A stretch of 64,000 nucleotides of DNA, taken from NCBI GenBank assembly GCA_019455285.1, contig JACFMS010000015.1, positions 1 through 64,000 on the forward strand. The letters are read 5' to 3'. The notes under the pieces are model-generated. The model made no database searches. It had not been told where the DNA came from and saw only the letters and a program-made list of their open reading frames with translations. Shown here piece by piece: positions 45,505 to 55,354 of the stretch. Numbering within the stretch: position 1 is the first letter of the stretch; each line of letters starts with the position of its first letter. Source of the DNA: Sphingomonadales bacterium (GTDB taxonomy: Bacteria; Pseudomonadota; Alphaproteobacteria; Sphingomonadales; Govanellaceae). Position numbers and translations under genes: made by a program.

Positions 45505-47724
45505 CTAAAAACGATACTCGAAGCTGGCACCCCATTCCCGCGGCCGGGCGTACTGCACCTCGGCAAAGCCCAGCGCATTGAGAAAATCGGTGCCGGCCTG
45601 GATGTAGTGCTTGTTGGTCAGATTAGTGCCAAACACCGCCACTGACCAGGGCCCTTCGGCGGGCTGGAAGGTCAGACGACCGTTCAAAAGGCCATAGCCC
45701 TTCTGCACAATGAGCGGGCTGTTGGCGGAGTCGTGATAGATCTTGCTCTTGTAGGCATAATCGAGCTGGCTGATGAGCTCGAAGCTGTTGCTGATCGGCA
45801 TCACGTATTGTCCGCCGATGGTGGCTGTCCATTTCGGCGTTTTGACGAAGTGGGAACTGGTTGTGATGTCGGATCCCGGATCAACCTGGGTATATTCGGC
45901 GTCCGTCAGGCCCAGCGCGGCATTCAAGGTTAAGCCCTGAGCCGGCACGGCGACCAGTTCGATCTCCGCGCCCTTGATGGTGGCCTTGCCGGCGTTGTCC
46001 ACCTGACTGGTGGGCTGGGCGTTCTCGTTACCCTTGATTACGGTGAACTGAATGTCGCGGTACTTGCTCAAATAGATCGTGGCGTTAAAGCGCAGTTTTT
46101 TCTCCAGCAAATCGGAGCGCCAGCCGGCCTCGAACGTCCACACCTTTTCCGGATCATAAGAAGTAAAGCCATCGGCCGCATCGGCGCGGCCATTAAAGCC
46201 GCCGCTCTTGAAGCCATGAGCGGCGGAGACATAGGTCATGATGTCGTCATTCCAGCGATACTCCACCCCAACGCGCGGCGAGAAGGCTTCCCAATTTTCC
46301 TTGTCGGAAGTGAAGGGGATGAGGATTTCCCCGGTCAGCGGCCGGTAGCGATAGACGTCGCCATACTTTTTCTCATAGGTATAGCGCAAGCCTGCCGTCA
46401 GATTGAGTTGGTCGGTAACGGCGTAGGTGCCTTGAGCGTAGGCGGCGTAGCTCTTGTTGTCGATATGAAGGTTGGAGTTGAAGTTCAGCTCCATGCCGAT
46501 GGCGTAATATAACGGTAGGAGTACGACATCCGTCATATTCACCTTGCCGTCTTCGGTGAAGTAGTAGACACCTGCCACCCACGTCAAACGATCATCAAAC
46601 GATACGCCGTTGACCTGGAACTCTTGCGAGAACTGGTCCTGCTTGCCGCGAGCATCTTCATCGATGATGTCGATGGGCGAACCATCGGCATCGACGTCGT
46701 AATAGGATTTGTTGTTGCGATATGCGGTGATGGATTTGACGCTGTAGTCGCCGATCTTCCAGGTCGCCGTGAAGGATGCGCCCCACAGATCGCTTTTGCT
46801 GGCGTTGCCGCCGGTGGAGTAGTTGGTAAAGTCGCTATCAGTCAGCCAACGGTCATCATATGGTGGGTCGATGAACATGTTCATCAGGCCGATGGCGAAG
46901 GGCTGGGACGTCGCCAACAGCTTGCGCACCGGGCCTTTTTCCCGGATGCGGCTGCCGTCTATCGCCGCCAACAGCTCCAAGTTTTCATTGGGCGTGATGA
47001 GGATGCTGGCGCGGCCTGATAGGCTGTCCACGTCGCCCATGTCCTCGCCGTTCATGCGCTCACCAAAGCCGTCGCGGTTGCGGGTGGAGCCTGAGAGCCG
47101 CACCGCCAATCTGTCCTCAACCACGGGGAGATTGACGCTGGCCGTCGCGTCAATGCGATCGTAGCGGCCAGTGGTTATCTGCGCGCGTGCGGCAAAATCA
47201 TTGGATGGTTTGGCCGATACGATATTGACCGCGCCGCCAATGGTGTTCTTGCCGAACAGCGTGCCTTGCGGGCCGCGCAAGATTTCGATCCGCTCCAGGT
47301 CCATCATGTCAAGATCGAGGCCCTGCATGCGGCCGAAGTAGACGCCGTCGAGATAGATGCCGACGCCCGGCTCGTTGGTGAGGTGGGGGTCGGATTGACC
47401 GATGCCGCGAATGTAGATCAGACCGGCTGAGCTGCCGCCCTGGCCGTGGCTGGAGAAGGAGAAGTTGGGCGTAAACTGCCCGACATCGCGCAAAGTTGTG
47501 AGCGACTTTGCCTCCAGATTGGCGGCGGAGATCGCCGTCACCGAAACCGGCACCAGTTGCAGGCTTTCCTCGCGCTTGCGGGCGGTTACGACGATCTCCC
47601 CAAGCACGGACGCCGCATCGGCCGCGTCCGCCGCCTGCGCGTGCTGTAAGGGCAGCGTTGTCGCCGCTATCAGCGTCAAGTAAGTGGTCGTTCTCAACAG
47701 TGTTCCCAATTTAATGAGTGACAT
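45505..47724 (-). CDS. TonB-dependent receptor (catabolic type)
   Basis: 739 aa: signal peptide (TLIAATTLPLQHAQA), TonB-box region GEIVVTARKREE, plug domain (VPVSVTAISAANLEAKSLTTLRDVGQFTPN, IYIRGIGQSDP, GVYLDGV-like GVGIYLDGVYFGR, LRGPQGTLFGKNTIGGAVNI) and a barrel ending in EWGASFEYRF. This VVTARKREE/LQLVPVS plug class is abundant in sphingomonads, caulobacters and other degraders and commonly serves organic substrates rather than siderophores. It heads the unit with the NTF2-like and SDR genes and carries an upstream motif shared with the TetR region. Confidence 0.92.
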   Translation of the reverse strand: MSLIKLGTLLRTTTYLTLIAATTLPLQHAQAADAADAASVLGEIVVTARKREESLQLVPVSVTAISAANLEAKSLTTLRDVGQFTPNFSFSSHGQGGSSAGLIYIRGIGQSDPHLTNEPGVGIYLDGVYFGRMQGLDLDMMDLERIEILRGPQGTLFGKNTIGGAVNIVSAKPSNDFAARAQITTGRYDRIDATASVNLPVVEDRLAVRLSGSTRNRDGFGERMNGEDMGDVDSLSGRASILITPNENLELLAAIDGSRIREKGPVRKLLATSQPFAIGLMNMFIDPPYDDRWLTDSDFTNYSTGGNASKSDLWGASFTATWKIGDYSVKSITAYRNNKSYYDVDADGSPIDIIDEDARGKQDQFSQEFQVNGVSFDDRLTWVAGVYYFTEDGKVNMTDVVLLPLYYAIGMELNFNSNLHIDNKSYAAYAQGTYAVTDQLNLTAGLRYTYEKKYGDVYRYRPLTGEILIPFTSDKENWEAFSPRVGVEYRWNDDIMTYVSAAHGFKSGGFNGRADAADGFTSYDPEKVWTFEAGWRSDLLEKKLRFNATIYLSKYRDIQFTVIKGNENAQPTSQVDNAGKATIKGAEIELVAVPAQGLTLNAALGLTDAEYTQVDPGSDITTSSHFVKTPKWTATIGGQYVMPISNSFELISQLDYAYKSKIYHDSANSPLIVQKGYGLLNGRLTFQPAEGPWSVAVFGTNLTNKHYIQAGTDFLNALGFAEVQYARPREWGASFEYRF

Positions 47725-47785
47725 GTCACCCTCCTCGTTGTCGTGTTCCCGATACCGTGTAGTTATTTGCTTTTTCGCTTCCCTC

Positions 47786-47805
47786 TATATCGAACGTTAC
47801 ATACA
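47786..47805. promoter_or_regulatory. candidate TetR operator upstream of the TonB receptor
   Basis: TATATCGAACGTTACATACA lies 62-81 bp before the receptor ATG. It matches the sequence at 59415-59434 upstream of the tetR gene in 17 of 20 positions, including an uninterrupted CGTTACATACA. No other explanation for this long match is apparent, so I read it as a common regulator-binding site. Confidence 0.55.
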
Positions 47806-47854
47806 CAACTTGTTGAAAAAAGGACGCTTATTGTTGTTCTCTCGCGTTCTTTGT

Positions 47855-49000
47855 TCAGCTTGACAGAATGGCGACGGTGCAGGACCGAGCGTCGCCCTGG
47901 CGGTCGGCCCCCATGCAGTGGGCAAGCCCCACCTTCGTGCCTTCAACTTGGCGCTCCTTGGCCTCACCGCGCAGCTGCGTTACCACCTCTACGATCTGGG
48001 CAACGCCGGTGGCAGCCACCGGATGGCCGCGGCCGATCAAGCCGCCCGATACGTTCACCGGAATTCGGCCGCCGAGACTGGTGGCGCCTTCCGCCACCAG
48101 ACGACCACCCTCGCCCACTTCGCAAAGTCCCAGCGCCTCGTAATGAATGATCTCGGCGATGGTGAAGGCGTCATGGCATTCCACCAGATCCAAATCGTCC
48201 GGTCCCATGCCGGCTTTTTCATAGGCCAATCGGCAGCTCCGCTGGTCGGTTTCCCAGCGCACCAGATCGATGGGATTCTGATAGCTGCCCGACGTCAGAA
48301 CGGCGGCATTGATTTTTATGGCGCGTTTGTTGTGCGAAATCGCCGGGCCGCTGGCTAGCACCAGCGCGGCCGCGCCATCGGCCATGGGGCAGCATTGCGG
48401 GCGGGTCAAGGGATCGGTGATCATCGGCGCTGTTAAAACCTCCTCCAGCGTCACCGGCTGGCGGAAAAAGGCGATGGGATTGGCGGCGGCGTGGCGGCGG
48501 TTTTTGACTGATACCTGCGCCATCTGCTCCAGGGTGGTGCCGAATTCGTACATGTGACGCTGCGCACGCAAGGCGAAGCTTGCCGGCGTGACCAGGCCGA
48601 GCTTGGTTTCGATATCGCTTTCGCCGGAATTCAACAGCCCCAATCCCGGCACGCACATCTTTTCCGCGCCAAGAACGATGGCATAGTCTGACTGCCCCGC
48701 CGCCAGCGCATTATAGGCAAGGCAAACGGCGCTCGACCCCGAAGCGCAGGCGTTCTCGATATTGACGATCGGACCGCCGCTAATGCCGACTTCGGCAAAG
48801 ACCGACTGGCCCAAAGTTGAATCGCCGAACAAGCGGCCGCCAAGCACGCTGGCGAAATAACCGGAGTCGATGCGATGCGGCGCCAAGCCTGAATCCTTGA
48901 TCGCCAGGAAAGCCGCTTCCACCGACAGGTCGGTCAGTGATAAGGCTTCATGACGAGCGAATGGGATGATGCCCGCACCAATGACGTAGACGTCCGTCAT
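47855..49000 (-). CDS. Thiolase (SCP-x/acetyl-CoA acetyltransferase-like)
   Basis: 381-aa thiolase of the SCP2/nonspecific-lipid-transfer subgroup. Nucleophilic Cys in NIENACASGSSAV, the ECHDAFTIAE motif and the base in GGLIGRGHPVAATG are present; the final region AHCMGADRQGDARSCTVAIL departs from the classical CxGGG loop, as in other DUF35-associated thiolases. It would cleave a beta-ketoacyl-CoA with CoA. It is the last gene of the nine-gene carboxylase operon and overlaps the OB-fold gene by 4 bp. Confidence 0.88.
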   Translation of the reverse strand: MTDVYVIGAGIIPFARHEALSLTDLSVEAAFLAIKDSGLAPHRIDSGYFASVLGGRLFGDSTLGQSVFAEVGISGGPIVNIENACASGSSAVCLAYNALAAGQSDYAIVLGAEKMCVPGLGLLNSGESDIETKLGLVTPASFALRAQRHMYEFGTTLEQMAQVSVKNRRHAAANPIAFFRQPVTLEEVLTAPMITDPLTRPQCCPMADGAAALVLASGPAISHNKRAIKINAAVLTSGSYQNPIDLVRWETDQRSCRLAYEKAGMGPDDLDLVECHDAFTIAEIIHYEALGLCEVGEGGRLVAEGATSLGGRIPVNVSGGLIGRGHPVAATGVAQIVEVVTQLRGEAKERQVEGTKVGLAHCMGADRQGDARSCTVAILSS

Positions 49001-49476
49001 GCCTCGCTCTCCGTCGGGTATTGTTGCAAGGTGAAATAGGGGCGCAGGCAAGGGCGCCCCTTGCCGTCATGGCCCAACGGCTTGACTGCCAGTACCACAG
49101 AGGAGCCAATCTTGAAGTCGTCGACGCAATCGGGATCAAGCAAGGCAAAGACTCGCAGGCCATTCGCCGCAAGATCAACAAAGCCGACGCCATAGGGTTG
49201 CGGCAACCCTAGGGGCGGCTTGGCGCGCACCGCGGTGAAGCTATAAACGATGCCGGTATTGCCGAGATCAGCCCCTTCCACGGGACCAAGACAACGATGA
49301 CAGTGCCGCTCGCGCGGAAAATGGTAGCGCTCGCAAGCGCGACAATAACCGCCCAGCAAGCGCGGACTACCCGTCTCGCCTGCGGCGGGCAGCGAGAAAA
49401 TTCCTTCCTGCACCGGCGGCAACAAGTCAGTTGCCCCAGCCTCCGATACCGTATTTTCTTTAAGCCTTGCGGGCAT
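48997..49476 (-). CDS. Zn-ribbon/OB-fold (DUF35) acyl-CoA-associated protein
   Basis: 159 aa. A rubredoxin-like zinc ribbon (YCRACERYHFPRERHCHRC, two CxxC pairs) precedes an OB-fold (GIVYSFTAVRAKP ... PYGVGFVDLAANGLRVFALL). DUF35 proteins bind acyl-CoA and form complexes with thiolases or SCP-x-type aldolases, supplying the CoA-binding surface. The 17-bp overlap with the CoA-ligase gene upstream and the 4-bp overlap with the thiolase downstream make a thiolase-DUF35 complex likely. ATG 49476 is the first ATG giving a normal family N terminus. Confidence 0.87.
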   Translation of the reverse strand: MPARLKENTVSEAGATDLLPPVQEGIFSLPAAGETGSPRLLGGYCRACERYHFPRERHCHRCLGPVEGADLGNTGIVYSFTAVRAKPPLGLPQPYGVGFVDLAANGLRVFALLDPDCVDDFKIGSSVVLAVKPLGHDGKGRPCLRPYFTLQQYPTESEA

Positions 49477-51064
49477 GTCCTCTGCCTTTTCCGTTCTGTT
49501 CGCGATCCCAGGTATCGGGCGTGACGCCTTCTTCCCGCAGACGGTATTTTTGAATACGCTCGGTGGGGGTTTTCGGCAACTTGTCCATGATCCGCACATA
49601 TCGCGGCACCATGAAGTAGGCCATGCGCTGCTCGCAATAATCAATCAGTTCTTCCGGCGTCAGGGTTTTCCCCGGCCGGCAGGACAGGCACACCATGACC
49701 TCATCCTCCGCCAGTTCGGATGCCGCCGCCACCGCCGCCGATTCCAGCACCGCTGGGTGGGAGTTGATGACTTTCTCCACCTCGTAGGAGGAAATGTTTT
49801 CGCCGCGGCGGCGCAGCGCATCCTTCTTGCGGTCAAGAAAGTAAAAGTAGCCTTCCGCGTCGCGCTTCAGATAATCGCCGGTGTGGAACCACAGATCGCG
49901 CCAGGCTTCCACGGTTTTTTCCGGCATATTGTAATATTCCAAAAGCACGCAATAGGGCTTTTTCGAGCGAATGAGCAACTCGCCCGGCGTATCCGGCCCC
50001 ACCTCCACGCCATCCTCATCAACGAGCTTGACCTCGTAGTCGGGATGAACGCGGCCGCAATTGCCGGAGCGGGGATCATCCACCGTGTTCATCAGCGGCA
50101 GGCCAATTTCGCTCATGCCGTAGCCTTCGATCAGCCTGACGCCGAAGCGTTTCTGGAACGGCTCGAACAAATTCACCGGGCAGCCGCCGCCCAGCATGAT
50201 GCGCAACGGGTTGTCGGCATCGTCCGGCTTCTCCTCCGCTTTCAACAGGATGGGAATGATGCCGCCGATGTAATTGAACTCGGTGCAGCCGTAGCGCCGT
50301 ACATCGTCCCAGAAAGCGGAGGCGGAGAAGCGCGGCGCCACCACCATCCTGGCGCCGCTATAAAGCGCCGGCATGGTGGACAGGAATTGCGCATTGCCGT
50401 GAAAAAACGGCAGAGCGTTATAGAGGCAATCCGCCTCGCTGTAGCGCGCGGCGCGGGTGAGGATTTCCGCCAGATAGACTGGGTAATTTTGCGGCATCAC
50501 CGCGCCCTTCGACGGACCCGTTGTGCCCGATGTGAACAGAATGACCAGGGGATCGGACCAGATGACATCCGCCGCTTTGAATGCACCGTCATTGTCGATC
50601 AGCGCACCGTAGGAAGTCATCGGCCGATTCAGGCTGACGCCGGCGTCACCCATGACGATCACCCGCTCCAGCTTGGGCAGATTGACCAGACACGACGCCA
50701 GTTCGGGCAAATAAGCTTGCTCAATCACGATCATCCGGCAATCGGCGCGATCGATCATGTAGGTCAAGAGATCGCCCTTGTGCGCCGTGTTCAAGGGCAC
50801 CTCGACCGCGCCGAGCTTGGACAATCCGAACCACAGGAAAAGATATTCCGGCCGGTTATCCAGTATGATCGCGACCTTGTCGCCTTTCGCCAGGCCCAAG
50901 GCTTGCATGCCGGCGGCGACCTTGTTCGATTCCCGATCAAGATCCTGATAGCCGAACACCTGTTCGCCGAAGCGGAAAAATTCTCGGTTGCCGTACTGCG
51001 CCACCTTATCGGCCAGTACGCCATGTACAGTTCGCTTGTGTGTGAGAGAAGCTTGATTGGTCAT
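49460..51064 (-). CDS. AMP-dependent acyl-CoA synthetase (CaiC/benzoylacetate-CoA-ligase-like)
   Basis: 534-aa ANL-superfamily ligase. Motifs: P-loop-like FTSGTTGPSKGAVMP, GYGMSEIG, the FHTGDYLKRDAEGYFYFLDRKKD hinge and the C-terminal PKTPTERIQKYRLRE. In the last, the residue at the usual catalytic Lys position (xGK/xEK) reads Arg, with Lys two places later. It would activate the carboxylate product with CoA at the cost of ATP to AMP. Its position right after the carboxylase genes (1-bp overlap) parallels the benzoylacetate-CoA ligase gene downstream of apcABCDE in Aromatoleum. Confidence 0.9.
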   Translation of the reverse strand: MTNQASLTHKRTVHGVLADKVAQYGNREFFRFGEQVFGYQDLDRESNKVAAGMQALGLAKGDKVAIILDNRPEYLFLWFGLSKLGAVEVPLNTAHKGDLLTYMIDRADCRMIVIEQAYLPELASCLVNLPKLERVIVMGDAGVSLNRPMTSYGALIDNDGAFKAADVIWSDPLVILFTSGTTGPSKGAVMPQNYPVYLAEILTRAARYSEADCLYNALPFFHGNAQFLSTMPALYSGARMVVAPRFSASAFWDDVRRYGCTEFNYIGGIIPILLKAEEKPDDADNPLRIMLGGGCPVNLFEPFQKRFGVRLIEGYGMSEIGLPLMNTVDDPRSGNCGRVHPDYEVKLVDEDGVEVGPDTPGELLIRSKKPYCVLLEYYNMPEKTVEAWRDLWFHTGDYLKRDAEGYFYFLDRKKDALRRRGENISSYEVEKVINSHPAVLESAAVAAASELAEDEVMVCLSCRPGKTLTPEELIDYCEQRMAYFMVPRYVRIMDKLPKTPTERIQKYRLREEGVTPDTWDREQNGKGRGHARKA

Positions 51065-53148
51065 TACATATTCACTGCTTTGGGCAAGGCTTGCGGTGCA
51101 AAGCCCGCCTCGGGATCGGGATAGCTGCCGTAATATTTCAGGATGTCCTTGGGCGGCGTCAGCTTTCGCCACTCGGCCATGAATTCGTCATAAGGACGGC
51201 CGCGCGCGATGCGGTGCTGGCGAACTTCCTGACGCCGGGCGGTGGTTGCCGCCTCATCGAGACGCAACGAGTCCGGATCATAGACCACATGATAAATATT
51301 CTGTGCCGCCCATGCGGTGGTACGGCCAAACTTTAAGTCACGCAGAACCGCCGCTGGCTCGCGCTCGATGGGATCGCCATAGCCGCCGCCGCCGCTGACC
51401 GAGATATAGGAGGTATCGCCATTCAGCCGCGGCCGCACCACCATGTCGATGTCATTGAACTTGCGCTCGCCCTGTTCGGGGTTCATGGCGCTGTAAACTT
51501 CCGCCAAACTGCGCGCTATGGGGCTGTCATTGGCCCGCATCAGCGCCTTCATGTTGCTGCCATCCACAGTTTGCACGAAGGTCGGCGGCACGGCGTTGCC
51601 GCCAAAAAGACCGAGCGTGCTTGGGAAGTGCGCCCCGGCACCCATGGAGCCCATGGCCAGCCACGGCACATGATGCACCATCAAGCCGATGCCGGCCCCC
51701 GCGCCGCCGCGATACTTGCCGTGGCCATAAGAGCCATTGAAGAAATTACGGAACAAATAAACTACCGGCCTGTCGGCCTCGGTGGCTTCTACGTCCGAGC
51801 AATCGCTCACCGTGGCGAAGAACGCGCCCGCGCCATCGACGCCATCCATGTCCGAGCGGCCGCCGGCGCCGGTGGCGTTGATTTCCGGCGTGATGTCGGC
51901 CACCGGCTCGCCGGCCTGGTTGACGCCGGCATAGATGGGAATGGCGAAGCCGGAAAACCACGCCGCCACCGCCCGCTTGGGATCGCTGCTGTAGACCATG
52001 CGCGCGCCGCACAGGAACATGGCGTGGGCAAAGTAGGACTGCACCACCGGGGCCAGCGAGGTCGATACCTCCCCCTTGGCGTTGACCAGACTGTCGTCGG
52101 GGAATTTCCAATCCACTGCTTCCAACAGCCCGTTGTTGGCTGGCAGATCGTGGAAGAACCAGCCGCAGAAATAGACCATCGCCAAGCCGATCAAGCCTTG
52201 GAAGAAGGAGTTGAGCGGCTTGTCGTGCAGCATCGGCGAACTGCCGGTCAGATCAAGGGTCAGCCGGTCGCCCTTCTTGATGACCGTCAGATTGATGCGC
52301 GTCAGGCCGGGCTCGGAGCCTACCATGTCGAGAAAGCGCGGCTGGCGATAAACGCCGTCGTTCAGGGCGGCAATCTTCTGCCGCGCCGCCTCGCCCGTCA
52401 CTTTAAGCACCCGGCGCAGCGCGCCGATGACGAAATCCGCGCCCTTCTCGTTGACCAGCGCCAGAATCCGGCGTTGCACGATGCGCGCCGCCGCCAGCCG
52501 CGCCTTCAAGTCCAGAATCATGGTGCGGGGGTCGCGGTTCATGGCCGCGAACATGTTGAGCAAATCCTCGCGCAGGGCATACTTTTCGCCGACCTTGATG
52601 GGCGGCATCTGCAACCCTTCATAATATTTTGATTTGGCGTTCTGCACCGTACCGCCAGGCTCGGTGCCGCCGCACTCGCCGGTATGCACCGCCGCGCCGA
52701 CAAAACAGATCAGGCGGTTGCCGGCGAAAACCGGGATCGCCAGCCCCATGTCCGCCGCGTGCACGCCGCCGTAAAAGGGATCATTGTAGAAGAAGGCGTC
52801 GCCATCGCGCACACCCACCGACGGCTCATCGCGCCAGTGCTTGACAATATACTTGATGGGAATCTGCCCCAACACCGCGTGGTGGTAGATGCCGGTGGCG
52901 CAGATGGCGAGATCGCCCTGGGCGGTGAAAATCCCAAACGCCACGTCGCCCCAGCGCATGGCGGTGGAAGCGCCAAGCTTCATGGTGGTTTCTTTGCCTT
53001 CCAGGGCGATCATGTGCATCTTATGGCGGAAGATGTCGAAATCGATATCCTCGATGCCGGCTTGCGCCGCTTCTTCCTCAGCCGTCATCGGTTCCGGCCG
53101 CAACCGCTGCACAACCTCTTCATCACGTCCGTAATAGCTGCTGGTCAT
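51064..53148 (-). CDS. HyuB-like subunit of a predicted ATP-dependent ketone carboxylase
   Basis: 694-aa member of the hydantoinase B/oxoprolinase family (PF02538). Conserved stretches include FDIFRHKMHMIALEGKETTMKLGAS, ICATGIYHHAVLGQIPIKYIV, FFYNDPFYGGVHAADMGLAIPVF and the glycine-rich SGGGGYGDPIEREP near the C terminus. In acetone and acetophenone carboxylases this subunit carries the carboxylation site; in hydantoinases it opens amide rings. Coupled to the upstream HyuA gene by a 4-bp overlap and to the CoA ligase by 1 bp. Ketone carboxylation is preferred because of the zinc subunit and the ligase/thiolase genes. Confidence 0.85.
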   Translation of the reverse strand: MTSSYYGRDEEVVQRLRPEPMTAEEEAAQAGIEDIDFDIFRHKMHMIALEGKETTMKLGASTAMRWGDVAFGIFTAQGDLAICATGIYHHAVLGQIPIKYIVKHWRDEPSVGVRDGDAFFYNDPFYGGVHAADMGLAIPVFAGNRLICFVGAAVHTGECGGTEPGGTVQNAKSKYYEGLQMPPIKVGEKYALREDLLNMFAAMNRDPRTMILDLKARLAAARIVQRRILALVNEKGADFVIGALRRVLKVTGEAARQKIAALNDGVYRQPRFLDMVGSEPGLTRINLTVIKKGDRLTLDLTGSSPMLHDKPLNSFFQGLIGLAMVYFCGWFFHDLPANNGLLEAVDWKFPDDSLVNAKGEVSTSLAPVVQSYFAHAMFLCGARMVYSSDPKRAVAAWFSGFAIPIYAGVNQAGEPVADITPEINATGAGGRSDMDGVDGAGAFFATVSDCSDVEATEADRPVVYLFRNFFNGSYGHGKYRGGAGAGIGLMVHHVPWLAMGSMGAGAHFPSTLGLFGGNAVPPTFVQTVDGSNMKALMRANDSPIARSLAEVYSAMNPEQGERKFNDIDMVVRPRLNGDTSYISVSGGGGYGDPIEREPAAVLRDLKFGRTTAWAAQNIYHVVYDPDSLRLDEAATTARRQEVRQHRIARGRPYDEFMAEWRKLTPPKDILKYYGSYPDPEAGFAPQALPKAVNM

Positions 53149-55328
53149 GATAGGCTCCCTATGCGCTCGGGTTGTTTGGCGACGGCAACATCGGTCCTCT
53201 CCAGGATGCCGTTGCGGAACGTATCCATGGAAAACTGCCATCCCTTCGGGATAACGAATGTAGTTTGCGGCGATTCGATGATGGCCGGACCGGCGATCAT
53301 ATTGCCGGGATGCAAGGCCGTCCAATCGTAGATATCAGTATCGACGTAGCCTTCCTTAGGCTCCCAGAATACGGCGCGCTTACCCTTGTGCGCTTGGCTT
53401 TCGGGCGTTGCCGGCGCGCTTTTCTCAACCGGCAGGCGAGGATCTTCGGTCATCACCTCGGCGGTCAGGAAAAAGCCCTCGATATTGACTCCGCCTTGCG
53501 GGAACCCGGCTTCCGCCGAATATATTTCGGCATAGCGCGCCATAAACAGCTCGCACAGCTCGCGGAAATCATCGGCGCTGGCAATTTCAAGGCGCGGACT
53601 GGTGACCTTGGTCAGATTATACTGGCTGCCGTAGCGCATATCCAGTTCCAGGGTAAATTTGATCTGTCGCTCGTCATAGCCTTCCAGGCGCAAATCGCGG
53701 ATGGCGAGTTCCTTCAACTCGCGCACCGGACGATTGAAGGATTCGATGTCGTCAAGATATTTCTGTCTTGCCCACTGGAAGATCTTGAGCGAGCGCGAGC
53801 GCTCCCACACCTCTTTGATCTTCATGATGGAGGCGCCGAATGCGCCGTAAACCGATGAACTGAACGGCGCCACGATGCGCTTGATGCCGATATAGCCGGC
53901 AAAATCACAGGCATGCGCAGCCCCCGCGCCGCCGCAGGCGTATAGCGAAAATATCCGGGGGTCATGGCCTTTCAGCGCCACTTCGTTGAATGTCTCCTGC
54001 CCCATTTGCGCATCCACCAGCCGCCGGATGCGCCACGCCGCCTCGGCGACGCTCAAGCCCAGCGGGCGAGCAATCTTCTTCTCGATCACTTCCGCCGCCA
54101 GATCAGGATCGAGGAGCATCTTGCCGCCGAGATAATTATCGGGATTATAAAATCCCAACACCAAGTCGGCGTCGGTCACGGTGGGCTCAGCGCCGCCCTG
54201 GTCATAGCAGGCGGGACCGGGCATTGATCCCGCCGATTGCGGTCCCACTTCCAGCGCATTGCCCATCAACTTATTGATCCAGGCGATGGAGCCGCCGCCG
54301 GCGCCGATGGATTTCACCTCCACCGCCGGAATGTTGGTGCGCCAGCGATCGATCACCGGAATGAAGTCGTGAGATTTCATTTCCCCATTGGCGATGACGC
54401 CGATATCGAACGAGGTGCCTCCCATATCGGTAAAGACGATGTTCTGATCGCCGGTGGAGCGGCCCTGAAAAGCTGCGCCATACATGCCCGCCACTGGACC
54501 GGCGTTATGGGTCAGCACCGCACGGGTGCGCGAAGCCTTCTTGGTGCCGCCGGTGTTGTGCACCAGGGTAATGGGGCGCTTGAAGCCGCTATCGCGCAGC
54601 TCGTTGCTCAGCTTGTTGATTTCATCCGCCATGACGCCGTGAATGTAAGCGTTGACGATGGCGGTCATGGTGCGAGGATATTCGCCAGACTTGGCCGACA
54701 CATCGGAGGACAGCACCACCGGCAGCGATCCTAAGTAATCCTCGGGATATTCCTCCTCGATGATTTCCTTGACCATGTGCTCGTGCTCAGGGTTCATGAA
54801 CGACCAGAGAAGGCTGACCACAAATCCCATGGCGCCGCGATCGACCAGGGCCTGTACTTTCTCCAGCACATCTTCCCTTGATAAGGGCATCAGAACCTGG
54901 CCGGCGGAATCCATGCGCTCGCGGATACCCACCACCATATCCGGCTGAATGAGCGGTTCGGGCTTGCGGATGCGCGCCTGATCGCGCATCTCCGCCATCG
55001 AGACGCCATCAGCCCAGTTGCGGGCGCGGCCGAGAAAGATGGTATCCTCAAAACCCGCCGTGGTGATGAGGCCTAGTTTCGGCCCCGTGCGTTCGATGAC
55101 CGCATTGGTGCCGACGGTGGTCGAATAGCGCACGGAATCGGTTTCTGAAAGAAAGACGTCCAAAGGCTTGCCGGAAAGACGCGCCAGCTCCCGCATGCCT
55201 TTCATGAAACCGACCGACAGGTCATAGTGCGTGGTCGGCGTCTTGCACGCCAGAATGAGGCCGGAATCACCGGTGACAAAGCAATCGGTGAAGGTGCCGC
55301 CGATGTCGATGCCGATATTAAATCCCAA
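53145..55328 (-). CDS. HyuA-like subunit (second copy) of a predicted ketone carboxylase
   Basis: 727-aa member of the hydantoinase A/oxoprolinase family with the ASKHA (actin-like) ATPase fold: N-terminal DIGGTFTDCFV phosphate loop, TVGTNAVIERTGPKLGLITT, and the second phosphate-binding motif FTDMGGTSFDIGVI, followed by GAGGGSIAWIN and LVLGFYNPDNYLGGKM. It should phosphorylate bicarbonate or the enol of the substrate. It starts 26 bp after the 306-residue gene and overlaps the HyuB gene. It is longer and clearly divergent from the other HyuA in the operon, consistent with distinct subunits rather than a recent duplication. Confidence 0.87.
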   Translation of the reverse strand: MGFNIGIDIGGTFTDCFVTGDSGLILACKTPTTHYDLSVGFMKGMRELARLSGKPLDVFLSETDSVRYSTTVGTNAVIERTGPKLGLITTAGFEDTIFLGRARNWADGVSMAEMRDQARIRKPEPLIQPDMVVGIRERMDSAGQVLMPLSREDVLEKVQALVDRGAMGFVVSLLWSFMNPEHEHMVKEIIEEEYPEDYLGSLPVVLSSDVSAKSGEYPRTMTAIVNAYIHGVMADEINKLSNELRDSGFKRPITLVHNTGGTKKASRTRAVLTHNAGPVAGMYGAAFQGRSTGDQNIVFTDMGGTSFDIGVIANGEMKSHDFIPVIDRWRTNIPAVEVKSIGAGGGSIAWINKLMGNALEVGPQSAGSMPGPACYDQGGAEPTVTDADLVLGFYNPDNYLGGKMLLDPDLAAEVIEKKIARPLGLSVAEAAWRIRRLVDAQMGQETFNEVALKGHDPRIFSLYACGGAGAAHACDFAGYIGIKRIVAPFSSSVYGAFGASIMKIKEVWERSRSLKIFQWARQKYLDDIESFNRPVRELKELAIRDLRLEGYDERQIKFTLELDMRYGSQYNLTKVTSPRLEIASADDFRELCELFMARYAEIYSAEAGFPQGGVNIEGFFLTAEVMTEDPRLPVEKSAPATPESQAHKGKRAVFWEPKEGYVDTDIYDWTALHPGNMIAGPAIIESPQTTFVIPKGWQFSMDTFRNGILERTDVAVAKQPERIGSLS

Positions 55329-55354
55329 GGGTAATCTCCTCTAACCTATTCTTG

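Noticed and set aside
49475-51124. 549-codon + strand open frame opposite the acyl-CoA synthetase
   Set aside because: Shadow frame of a high-GC gene; composition is typical of antisense translation and the ligase motifs on the minus strand are complete.
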